The position numbers were made by a program, and so were the translations under genes. From assembly GCF_011881725.1 (NCBI RefSeq), contig NZ_JAATUR010000001.1:1-64000 (forward strand): a DNA stretch of 64,000 bases. Reading direction: 5' to 3'. Source of the DNA: Escherichia coli (GTDB lineage Bacteria; Pseudomonadota; Gammaproteobacteria; Enterobacterales; Enterobacteriaceae). The notes under the pieces are model-generated. The model had not been told where the DNA came from and made no database searches. It saw only the letters and a program-made list of their open reading frames with translations. Below, in pieces: positions 36,245-46,308 of the stretch; positions within the stretch are counted from its first letter, which is position 1; every line of letters starts with the position of its first letter.

Positions 36245-36937
36245 ATGCAATCAATAACACCTCCGTTAATTGCCGTTATTGGTAGTGATGGTTCAGGCAA
36301 GTCAACGGTTTGTGAACATCTCATTAGCGTTGTTGAAAAATATGGTGCCGCAGAAAGAGTTCATCTCGGAAAACAAGCCGGAAATGTCGGTCGCGCAGTA
36401 GTCAAATTGCCCTTAATGGGAAAATCGCTTAATAAATCTATTGAACGTAATAAAGTGAAAACAGCGAAAAAATTGCCTGGGCCAGTTCCGGCGCTGGTGA
36501 TTACAGCGTTTGTCGCCCGCCGCTTACTGCGCTTTCGTCATATGCTCGCCTGTCGTCGTCGCGGATTCATTGTCCTAACTGACCGTTATCCGCAGGACCA
36601 AATTCCTGGCGCTTATGATGGTACGGTGTTTCCGCCTGACGTTGAAGGTGGCCGGTTTGTCTCATGGCTGGCAAGCCAGGAACGTAAAGCATTTCACTGG
36701 ATGGCGAGCCATAAGCCTGATCTGGTCATTAAACTCAATGTCGATCTGGACGTGGCCTGCGCGCGTAAGCCTGACCACAAAAGGGAATCGTTGGAAAGGA
36801 AGATTGCCATAACGCCACAGTTAACCTTTGGAGGCGCACAACTGGTTGATATCGATGCCAATCAGCCACTGGAACAGGTGCTGATTGATGCAGAAAAAGC
36901 GATTACGGACTTTATGACGGCGCGTGGTTATCACTAG
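36245..36937 (+). CDS. yghT: YghT, dTMP-kinase-like P-loop protein
   Basis: A 230-residue third paralogue: Walker [10 protein letters not shown] (13-21), [38 protein letters not shown] and [13 protein letters not shown]. The ATG at 36245 has a good AAGGA upstream and gives the known E. coli N-terminus [13 protein letters not shown]. It is alone on the plus strand, divergent from yghS across 173 bp, so it has its own promoter. It ends at a strong hairpin shared with pitB. Confidence 0.85.
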   Translation: MQSITPPLIAVIGSDGSGKSTVCEHLISVVEKYGAAERVHLGKQAGNVGRAVVKLPLMGKSLNKSIERNKVKTAKKLPGPVPALVITAFVARRLLRFRHMLACRRRGFIVLTDRYPQDQIPGAYDGTVFPPDVEGGRFVSWLASQERKAFHWMASHKPDLVIKLNVDLDVACARKPDHKRESLERKIAITPQLTFGGAQLVDIDANQPLEQVLIDAEKAITDFMTARGYH

Positions 36938-36946
36938 TCAGAGGTG

Positions 36947-36977
36947 AAAATGCCCGATCGCCAGGATCGGGCATTTT
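36947..36977. terminator. Bidirectional terminator between yghT and pitB
   Basis: The perfect stem AAAATGCCCGATC/GATCGGGCATTTT has a four-base loop. The flanking A- and T-rich ends let it work in both directions for the convergent genes. Confidence 0.9.
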
Positions 36978-36985
36978 CAGGAAGG

Positions 36986-38485
36986 TTAAATCAACTGTAA
37001 TGCTATCCAGTACAGCCCACCAGACAGAAAAATCGCCGCCGGTAAGGTAAACACCCAGGCCATCAGAATACTGGTTACCGTTTTACGCTGTAACCCTCCA
37101 CCATCCACCACCATCGTCCCCGCCACCGCAGAAGAGAGTACATGCGTTGTGGAAACTGGCATCCCAATGTAGCTGGCAAGACCGATTGATACCGCCGCCG
37201 TCATCTGCGCCGCCATCCCTTGCGCATACGTCATGCCGCGCTTACCAATTTTCTCACCGATGGTCATCGCGACACGACGCCAGCCAATCATGGTGCCAAT
37301 ACCGAGTGCTAAAGCCACTGCCATGATTATCCACACTGGAGCATATTCAATGGTGCTTAGCATATCGCTGCGCAGTTTTTTCAACAGGCTCTGGTCGTCT
37401 TTGCTGACGCCAGGCAGTTTCGCCAGCTTCGCAGAGGTATCAGAGATACACAGCATAATGCGGCGCAGCTGACTGCGTTGACTCACGTTTAACGGTTCGT
37501 AGCTTTCCATATTGCCTGGCAGCATCGTTTTGACGCGCGCAATCGCATCAAAAGTATTTGCCGGATGACAATGGAACTCCGTCACTTGCGAGCCATCAGT
37601 AGGTGCCGCAGGCAGCGAGGGTTCCATCGCAATCAATTTCTGCGGCAATTCAGGATGCTGTTGCAGATAGTGTTCGAAGTTGGTGACGGCATCGCGGGTA
37701 CGCGTTATTTCATAGCCGGAGGCGTTCATATTGACGACAAATCCGGCAGGCGCAATTCCCACCAGCACCAGCATTACCAGGCCGATCCCTTTCTGTCCGT
37801 CGTTCGCACCATGTGAAAATGCCACACCAGCAGCGGAAACAATCAGCGCAATACGCGTCCAGAATGGCGGCTTACGTTTGCCCTTTTTCTTTTTGCGATC
37901 TTCAGGAATACGATGAATACGGTCACGCTTTTTCGTCCCACTCCAGAAACGACGCAGCAGGAAAATCAGGCCTCCCGCAATGACAAGGCCGACGATGGGA
38001 GAGACAATCAACGAAGAGAAAATCTTGGTGACTTCACGTAGGTTTAACGCATCCACCACTGACGAGCCGGTCAATAGCGCGTTGGTTAAACCGATGCCAA
38101 TAATCGCGCCAATCAAAGTGTGCGAACTGGAGGCCGGTAGACCAAAGAACCACGTTCCCAGATTCCAGATAATCGCCGCCAGCAGCATAGAAAAGACCAT
38201 CGCCAGACCGTGAGTTGACCCCATATTCAATAGCAAATCGGTTGGCAACATATGGACAATGGCATAAGCGACACTAAGTCCGCCCAACAACACGCCAAAA
38301 AAGTTAAAAAACGCCGCCATCACCACGGCAAGCTGCGGCTGCATGGCACGGGTATAAATAACGGTTGCTACCGCATTCGCCGTATCATGAAAACCATTGA
38401 TTGCTTCGTAGAACAGCACAAATGCCAGAGCAAGTAATAACAAAAGCCCTGTGTATATATCAAGGCCAACAAATAAATTTAGCAT
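36986..38485 (-). CDS. pitB: PitB, metal-phosphate:H+ symporter
   Basis: A 499-residue inorganic phosphate transporter of the PiT family, with the two signature repeats ([16 protein letters not shown] near the N-terminus and [37 protein letters not shown] near the C-terminus) and a large cytoplasmic loop in the middle. It imports phosphate complexed with divalent cations. PitB is the paralogue of PitA and in K-12 is controlled by PhoB. The neighbour gss is conserved. Confidence 0.95.
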   Translation of the reverse strand: MLNLFVGLDIYTGLLLLLALAFVLFYEAINGFHDTANAVATVIYTRAMQPQLAVVMAAFFNFFGVLLGGLSVAYAIVHMLPTDLLLNMGSTHGLAMVFSMLLAAIIWNLGTWFFGLPASSSHTLIGAIIGIGLTNALLTGSSVVDALNLREVTKIFSSLIVSPIVGLVIAGGLIFLLRRFWSGTKKRDRIHRIPEDRKKKKGKRKPPFWTRIALIVSAAGVAFSHGANDGQKGIGLVMLVLVGIAPAGFVVNMNASGYEITRTRDAVTNFEHYLQQHPELPQKLIAMEPSLPAAPTDGSQVTEFHCHPANTFDAIARVKTMLPGNMESYEPLNVSQRSQLRRIMLCISDTSAKLAKLPGVSKDDQSLLKKLRSDMLSTIEYAPVWIIMAVALALGIGTMIGWRRVAMTIGEKIGKRGMTYAQGMAAQMTAAVSIGLASYIGMPVSTTHVLSSAVAGTMVVDGGGLQRKTVTSILMAWVFTLPAAIFLSGGLYWIALQLI

Positions 38486-38776
38486 ATATTAGATTACGCC
38501 ATTTTGAATTTACGAACGGACGCATTATCAGTGACTTTAATGACGTGGGCAAAGTGAAATATCATCTTTTAGCGATAAAAAGAGTGTTATTTCTTGTGTA
38601 TCAGACAATAAGCATTCATTCAAAGTTATTAGAAGTATTTAAAACACAGGTGTTTCTCAGATTGAGATATTCATAATCACAATGAATAAATAATAAAATA
38701 TATAAATATTAAATATCTTGATTAATCCTCGTACTGATTACTCTTCATAATCAGTACGAGGTTGCTACAATATATA
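38486..38776. other. pitB upstream / gss downstream region (291 bp)
   Basis: This AT-rich DNA holds the pitB promoter, in which I see no clear Pho box. At 38727-38761 is a perfect 14-base inverted repeat (CCTCGTACTGATTA) with a seven-base loop, probably the gss transcript-end hairpin although no U-tract follows it on the minus strand. Confidence 0.5.
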
Positions 38777-40636
38777 TTACTCTTTCACCACAATTAACGG
38801 TTCAATATCACTCTCTTTTTTGATGACCAGTGATTCATCGCCACGCAAGCACGTCCCACCGTAGTTGCCGCCCACGGTGAAAGTACATACCTGAATGTAT
38901 TTACCGTCCACTTTTGGCAAGCACCACAGTTGCTGGTAGATATTTTTCTGCTCGGCAAATTTACCGCTGGTTTGGTCTAGCACCTCTTCATGATGGCTGA
39001 CCAGGTCGATATTGCTACCACAGCGACCGGCAATCGGTTTCACTGCGTAACCGGTTTTCACCAGTTCATCATTAACAGTGAAATCAGTATCCAGCAGATA
39101 ACGATGATGAGGGAACAGCGACCAGAGAATTGGCAGAATCGCTTTGTTGCCAGGGATAACCGTCCAAAGCGGTTCAAAGACCAGTACTTCCGGGCGTAGC
39201 AGAACGTCGATCAGGCGTACTTCATTTTGCGGGTGACCAGTGCGAATCGGGACCGCAGCAAATTCACGGTCACTGACCTCACGAATCTGATCAAACGCCG
39301 TTTCCCACGCCCAGGTCTTCCACACGCAGTTAGCCAGTCGCCCTTCCCCATCAATCAGTTGCCCGGCCGCATCCCAGCCCAGTTCATCTAAACCGCGCAA
39401 GATACGCGTTTCGAAACCTGCCTGTTGCAGCGCCTGCTCCATAAACTGAGCGTGATAGTTCTCCTCAATATCTTTGTCCTGCATGATATGGACAAACGGA
39501 CGCGCGCGACTGTGTTTCCATGCGCCAGCCAGTTCGTTAATCAGCCCTTCCGCCGGATTGAAACCTTTGCCTTTATAGCCCTGCTCCGCCCAACGTTCGA
39601 GAATTAAGCCCGCTTCGGTATGACAAGAGGCGGAATCGGCGTTGTATTCGTAGACCTTCAGGCCTCGTTCATCCATACAGAAATCCATACGACCGGTGAT
39701 CATATGGTGTCGACGACGCTGCCAGGAGAGGCGCAATCGCGGCCAGAGGATTTTCGGAATGTCGAACAGCGCCAGCAGGTTGTCATCTTTCAGCACTTTA
39801 TCGGTAGCGTGAAGATACATCAGGTGCAGCTCGTTGGTGGCTTTAACCAGTTCCTGTTCGGCACTCTCGGTAATGGTGTAGTAATGATATGGATCCTGAT
39901 TGATCACCTGACCGTTCGCCTGCACGTAGGCGTTTTGCAGCGGATCTTTTTCATCCAGCCATTTACCGTCAAACTGGCCTTTGTTTTCCAGACGCGCTCC
40001 GCTGATCTTCAACAAATCGCCTGCAATTTCCGGCTGCGGCAAGCTGTATTCGGTATCTTCCGTCTGGATCATCCAGCCCAGAATAGTGGTGTCATCGAAG
40101 GTATCTTTGAGGGTATAGCAGCCATTTTCGACCACCATCTCCAGCTCTCGCGTCCACTGTTGCCCTTGCGGCAACGGGGAATGAATCACGTTCTGTTCCG
40201 CAATACGAACTTTGTTACCATGCAATTGCGTAATGATGGCGACATGGCCGGTGTCTTTAAATTCTCCGCCTTTATCCCAGATAAGAAGCGCGCCCGCAAC
40301 CGGCGCACGCGGCGAGCCGTTAGGAAATGCCTGCAATGGCAGGATGTTGTCATTAACCACTTCACGCAGGAAGCGCAGCGAGAATATCTCCCACGCCATG
40401 CCCACGTCTGTGAAAACCACACCGTAGTTCAGAAAGAGAAAACGGCGAGCAAATTCAACGCATTGCCATTTGTGGCCCATATATTCGTCGTCGATATAGC
40501 TACGGAATACGGCGTCATCTTCGTATTCCTGCGGATCGAGAGAACTGTAATCTGAAGAGTAGATTGCTACACCACCGGGGGCGTAGCCCAATAAGGTCCC
40601 GAAAGGGGCATCCTGGCTGGTCGTTCCTTTGCTCAT
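38777..40636 (-). CDS. gss: Gss, bifunctional glutathionylspermidine synthetase/amidase
   Basis: A 619-residue two-domain enzyme. The N-terminal CHAP-type amidase has the nucleophile Cys59 in HKWQCVEFARRF and the HVAIITQ histidine region. The C-terminal ATP-grasp-like synthetase (from residue ~200) has GRMDFCMDERGLKVYEYNADSASC and PIAGRCGSNIDLV. It joins glutathione to spermidine and can also hydrolyse the product. The ATG at 40636 follows AAAGG; the GTG immediately upstream is not needed. Confidence 0.97.
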   Translation of the reverse strand: MSKGTTSQDAPFGTLLGYAPGGVAIYSSDYSSLDPQEYEDDAVFRSYIDDEYMGHKWQCVEFARRFLFLNYGVVFTDVGMAWEIFSLRFLREVVNDNILPLQAFPNGSPRAPVAGALLIWDKGGEFKDTGHVAIITQLHGNKVRIAEQNVIHSPLPQGQQWTRELEMVVENGCYTLKDTFDDTTILGWMIQTEDTEYSLPQPEIAGDLLKISGARLENKGQFDGKWLDEKDPLQNAYVQANGQVINQDPYHYYTITESAEQELVKATNELHLMYLHATDKVLKDDNLLALFDIPKILWPRLRLSWQRRRHHMITGRMDFCMDERGLKVYEYNADSASCHTEAGLILERWAEQGYKGKGFNPAEGLINELAGAWKHSRARPFVHIMQDKDIEENYHAQFMEQALQQAGFETRILRGLDELGWDAAGQLIDGEGRLANCVWKTWAWETAFDQIREVSDREFAAVPIRTGHPQNEVRLIDVLLRPEVLVFEPLWTVIPGNKAILPILWSLFPHHRYLLDTDFTVNDELVKTGYAVKPIAGRCGSNIDLVSHHEEVLDQTSGKFAEQKNIYQQLWCLPKVDGKYIQVCTFTVGGNYGGTCLRGDESLVIKKESDIEPLIVVKE

Positions 40637-40840
40637 CACTTTACCTTTAACAATACAACCTAAGCAGTTGGCGTAATTGTTGTGCTCTGATTACCTGCTC
40701 AGCGACATTAACCGGACAGAGGTCAGACTAATCATACACCTCATCGCAGCGGCTGGTGCAAAGGGGTAAAAAATTCACATTCTGTACAGCAAGTGACCTG
40801 CTACACTGCTTCAACACTACCACTCAGAAGGCTACTCACT

Positions 40841-41707
40841 ATGACAGACAATACTTACCAGCCCGCGAAAGTCTGGACGTGGGATAAATCCGCTGGCGGC
40901 GCGTTCGCCAATATCAATCGCCCGGTTTCTGGTCCTACGCATGAGAAAACGCTGCCCGTTGGCAAGCACCCATTGCAACTCTATTCGCTGGGAACGCCGA
41001 ACGGTCAGAAAGTAACGATTATGCTTGAGGAGCTACTGGCGCTGGGCGTTACCGGCGCGGAGTACGACGCCTGGCTAATTCGTATTGGCGATGGCGATCA
41101 ATTCTCCAGCGGTTTTGTGGAAGTGAACCCGAACTCGAAAATTCCAGCTCTGCGCGATCATACCCATAACCCGCCGATCCGCGTGTTTGAGTCTGGCTCG
41201 ATTCTGTTTTATCTGGCAGAGAAATTTGGCTACTTCCTGCCACAGGATCTGGCGAAGCGAACTGAAACGATGAACTGGTTGTTCTGGTTACAGGGCGCTG
41301 CGCCGTTCCTCGGCGGCGGTTTTGGTCACTTTTACCATTATGCGCCAGTGAAAATTGAGTACGCCATCAACCGCTTTACTATGGAAGCCAAGCGTCTGCT
41401 CGACGTGCTGGATAAGCAACTGGCGCAGCATAAGTTTGTTGCGGGAGACGAGTACACCATTGCTGATATGGCGATCTGGCCGTGGTTTGGCAACGTGGTG
41501 TTAGGCGGTGTGTATGATGCCGCAGAGTTTCTTGATGCGGGCAGTTATAAGCACGTGCAACGCTGGGCGAAAGAAGTGGGCGAACGTCCGGCAGTGAAGC
41601 GGGGGCGTATTGTAAACCGCACCAACGGGCCACTGAACGAGCAGTTGCATGAGCGCCATGACGCCAGTGATTTCGAGACAAATACGGAAGATAAGCGTCA
41701 GGGATAA
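40841..41707 (+). CDS. yghU: YghU, GST-like disulfide-bond oxidoreductase
   Basis: A 288-residue glutathione-S-transferase-fold protein of the Nu class, which has disulfide reductase activity with glutathione. Visible parts are the thioredoxin-like N-domain (LQLYSLGTPNGQKVTIMLEELL, NPNSKIPALRDH, VFESGSILFYLAEKFG) and the helical C-domain (DEYTIADMAIWPWFGNVV). The ATG at 40841 has AGAAGG upstream and the family N-terminus MTDNTYQPAKVW. It is divergent from gss, which also handles glutathione. Confidence 0.96.
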   Translation: MTDNTYQPAKVWTWDKSAGGAFANINRPVSGPTHEKTLPVGKHPLQLYSLGTPNGQKVTIMLEELLALGVTGAEYDAWLIRIGDGDQFSSGFVEVNPNSKIPALRDHTHNPPIRVFESGSILFYLAEKFGYFLPQDLAKRTETMNWLFWLQGAAPFLGGGFGHFYHYAPVKIEYAINRFTMEAKRLLDVLDKQLAQHKFVAGDEYTIADMAIWPWFGNVVLGGVYDAAEFLDAGSYKHVQRWAKEVGERPAVKRGRIVNRTNGPLNEQLHERHDASDFETNTEDKRQG

Positions 41708-41743
41708 GGGTTGTTGCTCGTCACAGCGAGCCACCCAGGCCGA

Positions 41744-41827
<84 letters not shown>

Positions 41828-41859
41828 AAATGCCATGACACCGCATCCGGCTTTAACCA

Positions 41860-42108
41860 TCACGCGCTGGTAATGTCGTAATCTATTTGGCGCAATGCGT
41901 CTAATGTGGCTTTGGCTTCGTCTTCGTCGATGATGCTCATAGCAAATCCGACGTGCACCAGTACCCACTGGCCCAGCAAATCGGCAGGTTTTCCTTCACA
42001 AATCAGGGCGATATTCACATCGCGCTTGATACCACATACTTCAACCTGCGCAAGCTGGTGAATATCTTCACCGACAGCCAGCACCTGGCCAGGAACGCCA
42101 ATACACAT
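41860..42108 (-). CDS. hybG: HybG, hydrogenase-2 maturation chaperone
   Basis: An 82-residue HypC-family chaperone. The essential Cys2 is in [13 protein letters not shown], followed by the OB-like domain [19 protein letters not shown]. With HypD it carries the Fe(CN)2CO unit to the precursor of the hydrogenase large subunits HybC and HyaB. It is the last gene of hybOABCDEFG. Confidence 0.97.
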   Translation of the reverse strand: MCIGVPGQVLAVGEDIHQLAQVEVCGIKRDVNIALICEGKPADLLGQWVLVHVGFAMSIIDEDEAKATLDALRQIDYDITSA

Positions 42109-42120
42109 TGTTAACTCCGG

Positions 42121-42462
42121 TTATTCAACTTCAATACTTTTGACGATCAGCGAATCGCCGGTATCGACACGCAACCGCTCGCCGTGACAGAGTGGGCATT
42201 GCGCATCGTGCTGATGAATCTCCACCACCTGGCTGCAATCCCAGCACCAGGCCTGGGCGGGTTTATAGACGATATGTAAATCGCACCCTTGCGCCACCGT
42301 TCCCTGGCAGACGATTTCAAAACTAAAACGGACGGCGCTCTCCTCAACACAGGAGAGCGCGCCTATTTCCAGCCACACGGCGGTGACACGCTTTACATCG
42401 TGCTGCTCCGCCTGCCGTTGGATAATCTCGACGGCGCTCTGGCAAAGCGACAACTCATGCAT
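42121..42462 (-). CDS. hybF: HybF, nickel-insertion protein for hydrogenases
   Basis: A 113-residue HypA-family protein. The Ni-binding His2 is in MHELSLCQSAVEII, and the structural zinc site is in CWDCSQVVEIHQHDAQCPLC. It replaces HypA in maturation of hydrogenases 1 and 2. I chose the ATG at 42462 because HypA proteins must begin MHE; it overlaps hybE by eight bases. Confidence 0.97.
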   Translation of the reverse strand: MHELSLCQSAVEIIQRQAEQHDVKRVTAVWLEIGALSCVEESAVRFSFEIVCQGTVAQGCDLHIVYKPAQAWCWDCSQVVEIHQHDAQCPLCHGERLRVDTGDSLIVKSIEVE

Positions 42463-42943
42463 TTTCGCCACTCCTGCGGCCAAACAGCAGGGCGCGACGC
42501 CCTGCGTGTGGTACATCCGGATTAGTGACCGGCAGCGAAAGGATCATTCGCGCGCAGTCATCCGTCAGGCGTTGGCCCTCTTCAATCGACATGCTGTGCG
42601 AAAGCGGCGACATCAGCGAGCAGGAGAGGTATTGCGAAACCCCGTCCAGTTCGCCAACGGTAAAGGTCATGGTGCCATACGGCAGTTGCAGACCGATTTT
42701 TTCACTCACTTTGCGCAGCGGCCAGAGTTGATCCGGGCCGGGGAAGATAACTGCACTCAGCATCCACGGGGTGATCACACACCCCGTCCACTGACCTTCG
42801 AACAGCGTAAAGTCAGAAACATACACCAGCATTGAAGGATGCAGAAAAGAGAGATCATGCATCGAACGCCGGGCAATTTCTTCAAACGCTGTCTGTACTT
42901 GCGCCTTCGGGGAGGTCTGGAAACCTGATATCTCCTCAGCCAT
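42455..42943 (-). CDS. hybE: HybE, hydrogenase-2 Tat-proofreading chaperone
   Basis: A 162-residue protein that binds the Tat signal region of the small subunit HybO and delays export until the iron-sulfur cargo is loaded. The sequence AEEISGFQTSPKAQVQTAFEE ... TGCVITPWMLSAVIFPG matches the family. It overlaps hybD by eight bases and hybF by eight, so the accessory genes are tightly coupled. Confidence 0.96.
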   Translation of the reverse strand: MAEEISGFQTSPKAQVQTAFEEIARRSMHDLSFLHPSMLVYVSDFTLFEGQWTGCVITPWMLSAVIFPGPDQLWPLRKVSEKIGLQLPYGTMTFTVGELDGVSQYLSCSLMSPLSHSMSIEEGQRLTDDCARMILSLPVTNPDVPHAGRRALLFGRRSGENA

Positions 42944-43430
42944 GAGCGGCCTCCCGTGGGATGGCTTCCACGCCAGACTCGCGCAGCGCAGCCAGAACCT
43001 GCTCAAGCGCAGGTTCAATCATTGCTTCAACCGTCGGCGTTAAGCCGATATGCGGCTCCAGCGATTCCGGGATCACGCCGACCAGCGTCAGCTTTTTCGG
43101 AAACTCACCGGTGAAGCGCAGGGCCGACAATACGTCGGCCAGGCCAAGCTGATGCGGAGAGATTTTGTTGGTAAACAACGCCGGAACTTCTTCGTCCCGC
43201 AGGATCATCATCGTTCCCGGCGCATTCTTTTTCGACACAATGGCATCGGCGATAATCAGATGATCGCGATTTGCCATGTCGCCAAGCAGCTCCATTCCCG
43301 CCGTGCCGCCATCGAGGATTTCAACATAATCCGGCAGAATGTATCGTTGCTCTAACGCTTCGACAATCCGCACGCCGATGGCTTCATCGGTCAGCAAAAT
43401 ATTGCCGACCCCTAAGACTAAAATACGCAT
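42936..43430 (-). CDS. hybD: HybD, hydrogenase-2 maturation endopeptidase
   Basis: A 164-residue Ni-dependent protease that removes the last 15 residues of HybC after nickel insertion. The three metal ligands are visible: Glu16 (NILLTDEAIGV), Asp62 (IIADAIV) and His93 (ISPHQLG). Its start overlaps the hybC stop by one base (TAATG). The last residues, PREAAHG, differ from the K-12 tail I recall. Confidence 0.96.
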   Translation of the reverse strand: MRILVLGVGNILLTDEAIGVRIVEALEQRYILPDYVEILDGGTAGMELLGDMANRDHLIIADAIVSKKNAPGTMMILRDEEVPALFTNKISPHQLGLADVLSALRFTGEFPKKLTLVGVIPESLEPHIGLTPTVEAMIEPALEQVLAALRESGVEAIPREAAHG

Positions 43431-45133
43431 TACAGAACCTTCACTGAAACCACTTCGTTGCCGTCGGCATCCACTACGTGTACCGCACAAGCCATGCACG
43501 GGTCAAATGAGTGAATGGTACGTACCACTTCCAGCGGTTTATTCGGATCGGCAATCGGCGTGCCCACCAGCGACTGTTCATACGGACCGACGTCATCATT
43601 AAAGTTACGCGGGCCAGAGTTCCAGGTTGATGGGACAACCGCCTGGTAGTTGCTGATAATACCGTCTTTGATCACCATCCAGTGGGAGAGCATTCCGCGC
43701 GGCGCTTCGAGGAAGCCAACGCCTTTGAACTCGCCCGTTGCCGGAATGTTCGGTTTCACAAAGGTGGTGTGATCGCCTTTGCCGATATTGGTGATCAGCG
43801 CACTGTATTGATTTTGCAGGATATCCTGCAATTCGCAGCAGTGGACAGTACGACCAATAATACGCCCCAGCGTGGAGTGCAGTTGTGCCACTTCCAGCGT
43901 GTTGCCGGTCAGCTTCTGATAAATCGCAACGATTTCATTCAGTTTGTTCTGGGTAGATTCGCGACCAGCAGCCAGTTTCACCAGCATGTTAGCCAGCGGG
44001 CCCACTTCTACCGTTTTGCCGTAGAAAGTTGGCGATTTCACCCAGGAGTATTTACCGTCGTCAGACCAACCGTCGTAAGCCGGAATGGTGGTGCCTTCCC
44101 ACGGTGCCTGCGGCGCTTCGTCTTTATACCAGGAGTGCTTCGCGCTCTCCTGAATTCCTTTGATCAGATATTCATCAGAATGCGAAGTGATTGGTCGGTA
44201 AGTCGACAGATCAGCATTCTGGATGTAGCCGCCCGGGAACAGGAAGCTGCCGTTTTTGCTGTCAGTCGGGAATTCCGGCACACTCAGGTAGTTCACCGCG
44301 CCTTTACCGCGCTCCAGCCATTCCGGATAGAATGCGGCGATAACGGCGGTATCAACCTTGTAAACCTGCTCAACAAAGTCGCTCAACTTGTCGATGAAAG
44401 ACTTGATGTACATCAGGCGCTCAAGGTTCAGTACGCCCAGACCGTCGAGGTTGATTGGGTTAGCGACACCGCCTACCGCCAGGTTCTGAATGTGCGGCGT
44501 TTTACCGCCCAGCAGCGCCACAACGCGGTTAGCGTCACGCTGGCACTCCAGCGCCTGCAGGTAGTGCGCTACCGCAATCAGGTTCACTTCCGGCGGCAGT
44601 TTCATCGCCGGATGTCCCCAGTAGCCGTTGGCAAAAATACCCAACTGACCACTGGCAACCAGATCTTTGATCTTGTTCTGAACTTTGGTGAACTCTTCCG
44701 GGCTGTTCAGGTGCCAGGTCGAAACACCTTTCAGCATTTCGGAGGCTTTGGTTGGATCAGCTTGCAGTGCAGAAGTGATGTCCACCCAGTCCAGCGCCGA
44801 AAGCTGATAGAAATGAACGATATGGTCATGCGTGGTGTGCGCAGCCAGAATGATGTTACGAATGTATTGTGCGTTAACCGGAACGTCGATATTCAGCGCA
44901 CTCTCTGCCGCACGGACAGAAGACAGCGCGTGAGTGGTAGTACATACGCCACAGATACGTTGCACAATCATCCATGCATCGCGCGGATCGCGGTTTTTCA
45001 CGATCTCTTCCATGCCGCGCCACATGGTACCGGAAGCCCATGCTTTCGAAACGACGCCATTTTCGATTTCGCAATCGATGCGTAAATGCCCCTCAATACG
45101 GGTTACCGGATCAATAGTAATTCTCTGGCTCAT
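43430..45133 (-). CDS. hybC: HybC, hydrogenase-2 large subunit precursor
   Basis: A 567-residue [NiFe] large subunit. The proximal cysteine pair is in RICGVCTTTH (Cys61, Cys64) and the distal pair in DPCMACAVH (Cys546, Cys549). The final 15 residues VVDADGNEVVSVKVL after His552 are the peptide removed by HybD. It is the H2-activating subunit, exported as a passenger with HybO. It overlaps hybB by four bases. Confidence 0.98.
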   Translation of the reverse strand: MSQRITIDPVTRIEGHLRIDCEIENGVVSKAWASGTMWRGMEEIVKNRDPRDAWMIVQRICGVCTTTHALSSVRAAESALNIDVPVNAQYIRNIILAAHTTHDHIVHFYQLSALDWVDITSALQADPTKASEMLKGVSTWHLNSPEEFTKVQNKIKDLVASGQLGIFANGYWGHPAMKLPPEVNLIAVAHYLQALECQRDANRVVALLGGKTPHIQNLAVGGVANPINLDGLGVLNLERLMYIKSFIDKLSDFVEQVYKVDTAVIAAFYPEWLERGKGAVNYLSVPEFPTDSKNGSFLFPGGYIQNADLSTYRPITSHSDEYLIKGIQESAKHSWYKDEAPQAPWEGTTIPAYDGWSDDGKYSWVKSPTFYGKTVEVGPLANMLVKLAAGRESTQNKLNEIVAIYQKLTGNTLEVAQLHSTLGRIIGRTVHCCELQDILQNQYSALITNIGKGDHTTFVKPNIPATGEFKGVGFLEAPRGMLSHWMVIKDGIISNYQAVVPSTWNSGPRNFNDDVGPYEQSLVGTPIADPNKPLEVVRTIHSFDPCMACAVHVVDADGNEVVSVKVL

Positions 45134-46308
45134 GCTTTGCTCGCCTCATGACGATTATGATCGTTTTGTTTTAAAGGAGGAAGTATCGGCAGTAGACGAA
45201 TGAGTACGATGTAAGCGCAAATCTCAATAGCCACAAAACCAATAGAAATCAACAGTTCTTCCCAGGTCGGGAAGTAGGCGTAACCGCCGCCCGGGTTGAA
45301 TGCCACCAGCGAATAGGTCAGACGCCAGGTTGCACAACCTAACAGTGCGCTCAGTGCTGACAGGAACAGCATGCGGGAATCATTACGCAGCTTCGCCACA
45401 CGCAGAACCACCAGCGGGAAGAGCATCAGCAGAACTTCAATCCAGAACATGACGGAGTAGAAGTCACCGGCAAACGCTAATGACAGCTTGTCGCGATAGA
45501 TCAGCTCGCCAAAACGCAGCACGATGAAAATCGCCAGCAATACGCTGATGGTGTTAGTCAGCTTGACGAACAGGCTTTTCTCATCAGGACCGTTACCACG
45601 CAGACCCGCCTGCACCAGTGAACCTTCAAAGATGACAATCGAGAAGCCCATGATGAACGCCGTCAACAGCGAGAACAGCGGCAACATTTCATAGCTCTGC
45701 CACAGCGGATGCACTTTGTAGCCCGCCGAGATCATCAGCGACCCCATTGAAGACTGGTGCATAGTCGGTAGCAGCGCGCCGAGCGCGATAACGAAGAACA
45801 TCACCTTGTTCAGGCGCTTGAGCGACACCTTCCAGCCCAGACGTTCAAACAATGCAGGAGCAAACTCCAGCGCCATCACGCCGATATAGATGGTCATACA
45901 GACCGCCGTTTCGAACAGTACCGAGTTCACGTTGAAGTGACCCGGAATGTAGAAGTACGGCAGGTTCCAGTAACGACCAACGTCGATGGTTATCGACAAG
46001 CCCCCCAGTGAGTAACCGAACAGACTTGCCAATAGCGCCGGACGTACCAGCGGATGGTACTGCCCACGGTTAAAGACGTATACCGCCCACGCCAGCGCCC
46101 AGCCGCCACAGGCAAAGCCGGTGCCGATCAACAGGTCAAACGCGATCCACACGCCCCACGGAAAGCCGCCGTTCAGGTCGGAGACAGAGCCCAGACCGAA
46201 CACCAGACGCTTCACAATCAGGAGCATACAGATGACGATTAACGGTCCAAAAATCATGACCGGTTTACTGATGATTTTGCCGCCCAGCGGTTGTGGATCA
46301 TGACTCAT
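45130..46308 (-). CDS. hybB: HybB, hydrogenase-2 membrane subunit
   Basis: A 392-residue NrfD-family integral membrane protein with about ten hydrophobic segments and no haem-ligand pattern. It connects the periplasmic HybOCA module to the menaquinone pool and allows proton-linked H2 oxidation or production. It overlaps hybA by 11 bases and hybC by 4. Confidence 0.97.

Noticed and set aside
39620-40555. 311-codon plus-strand frame opposite gss
   Set aside because: It is antisense to the synthetase/amidase gene with no start signal; a shadow of codon bias.
43682-45085. 467-codon plus-strand open frame opposite hybC
   Set aside because: It lies wholly antisense to the highly conserved hybC, has no ribosome site, and its composition (Arg/Gln/Phe-rich, no motif) is that expected from the complement of a biased gene.
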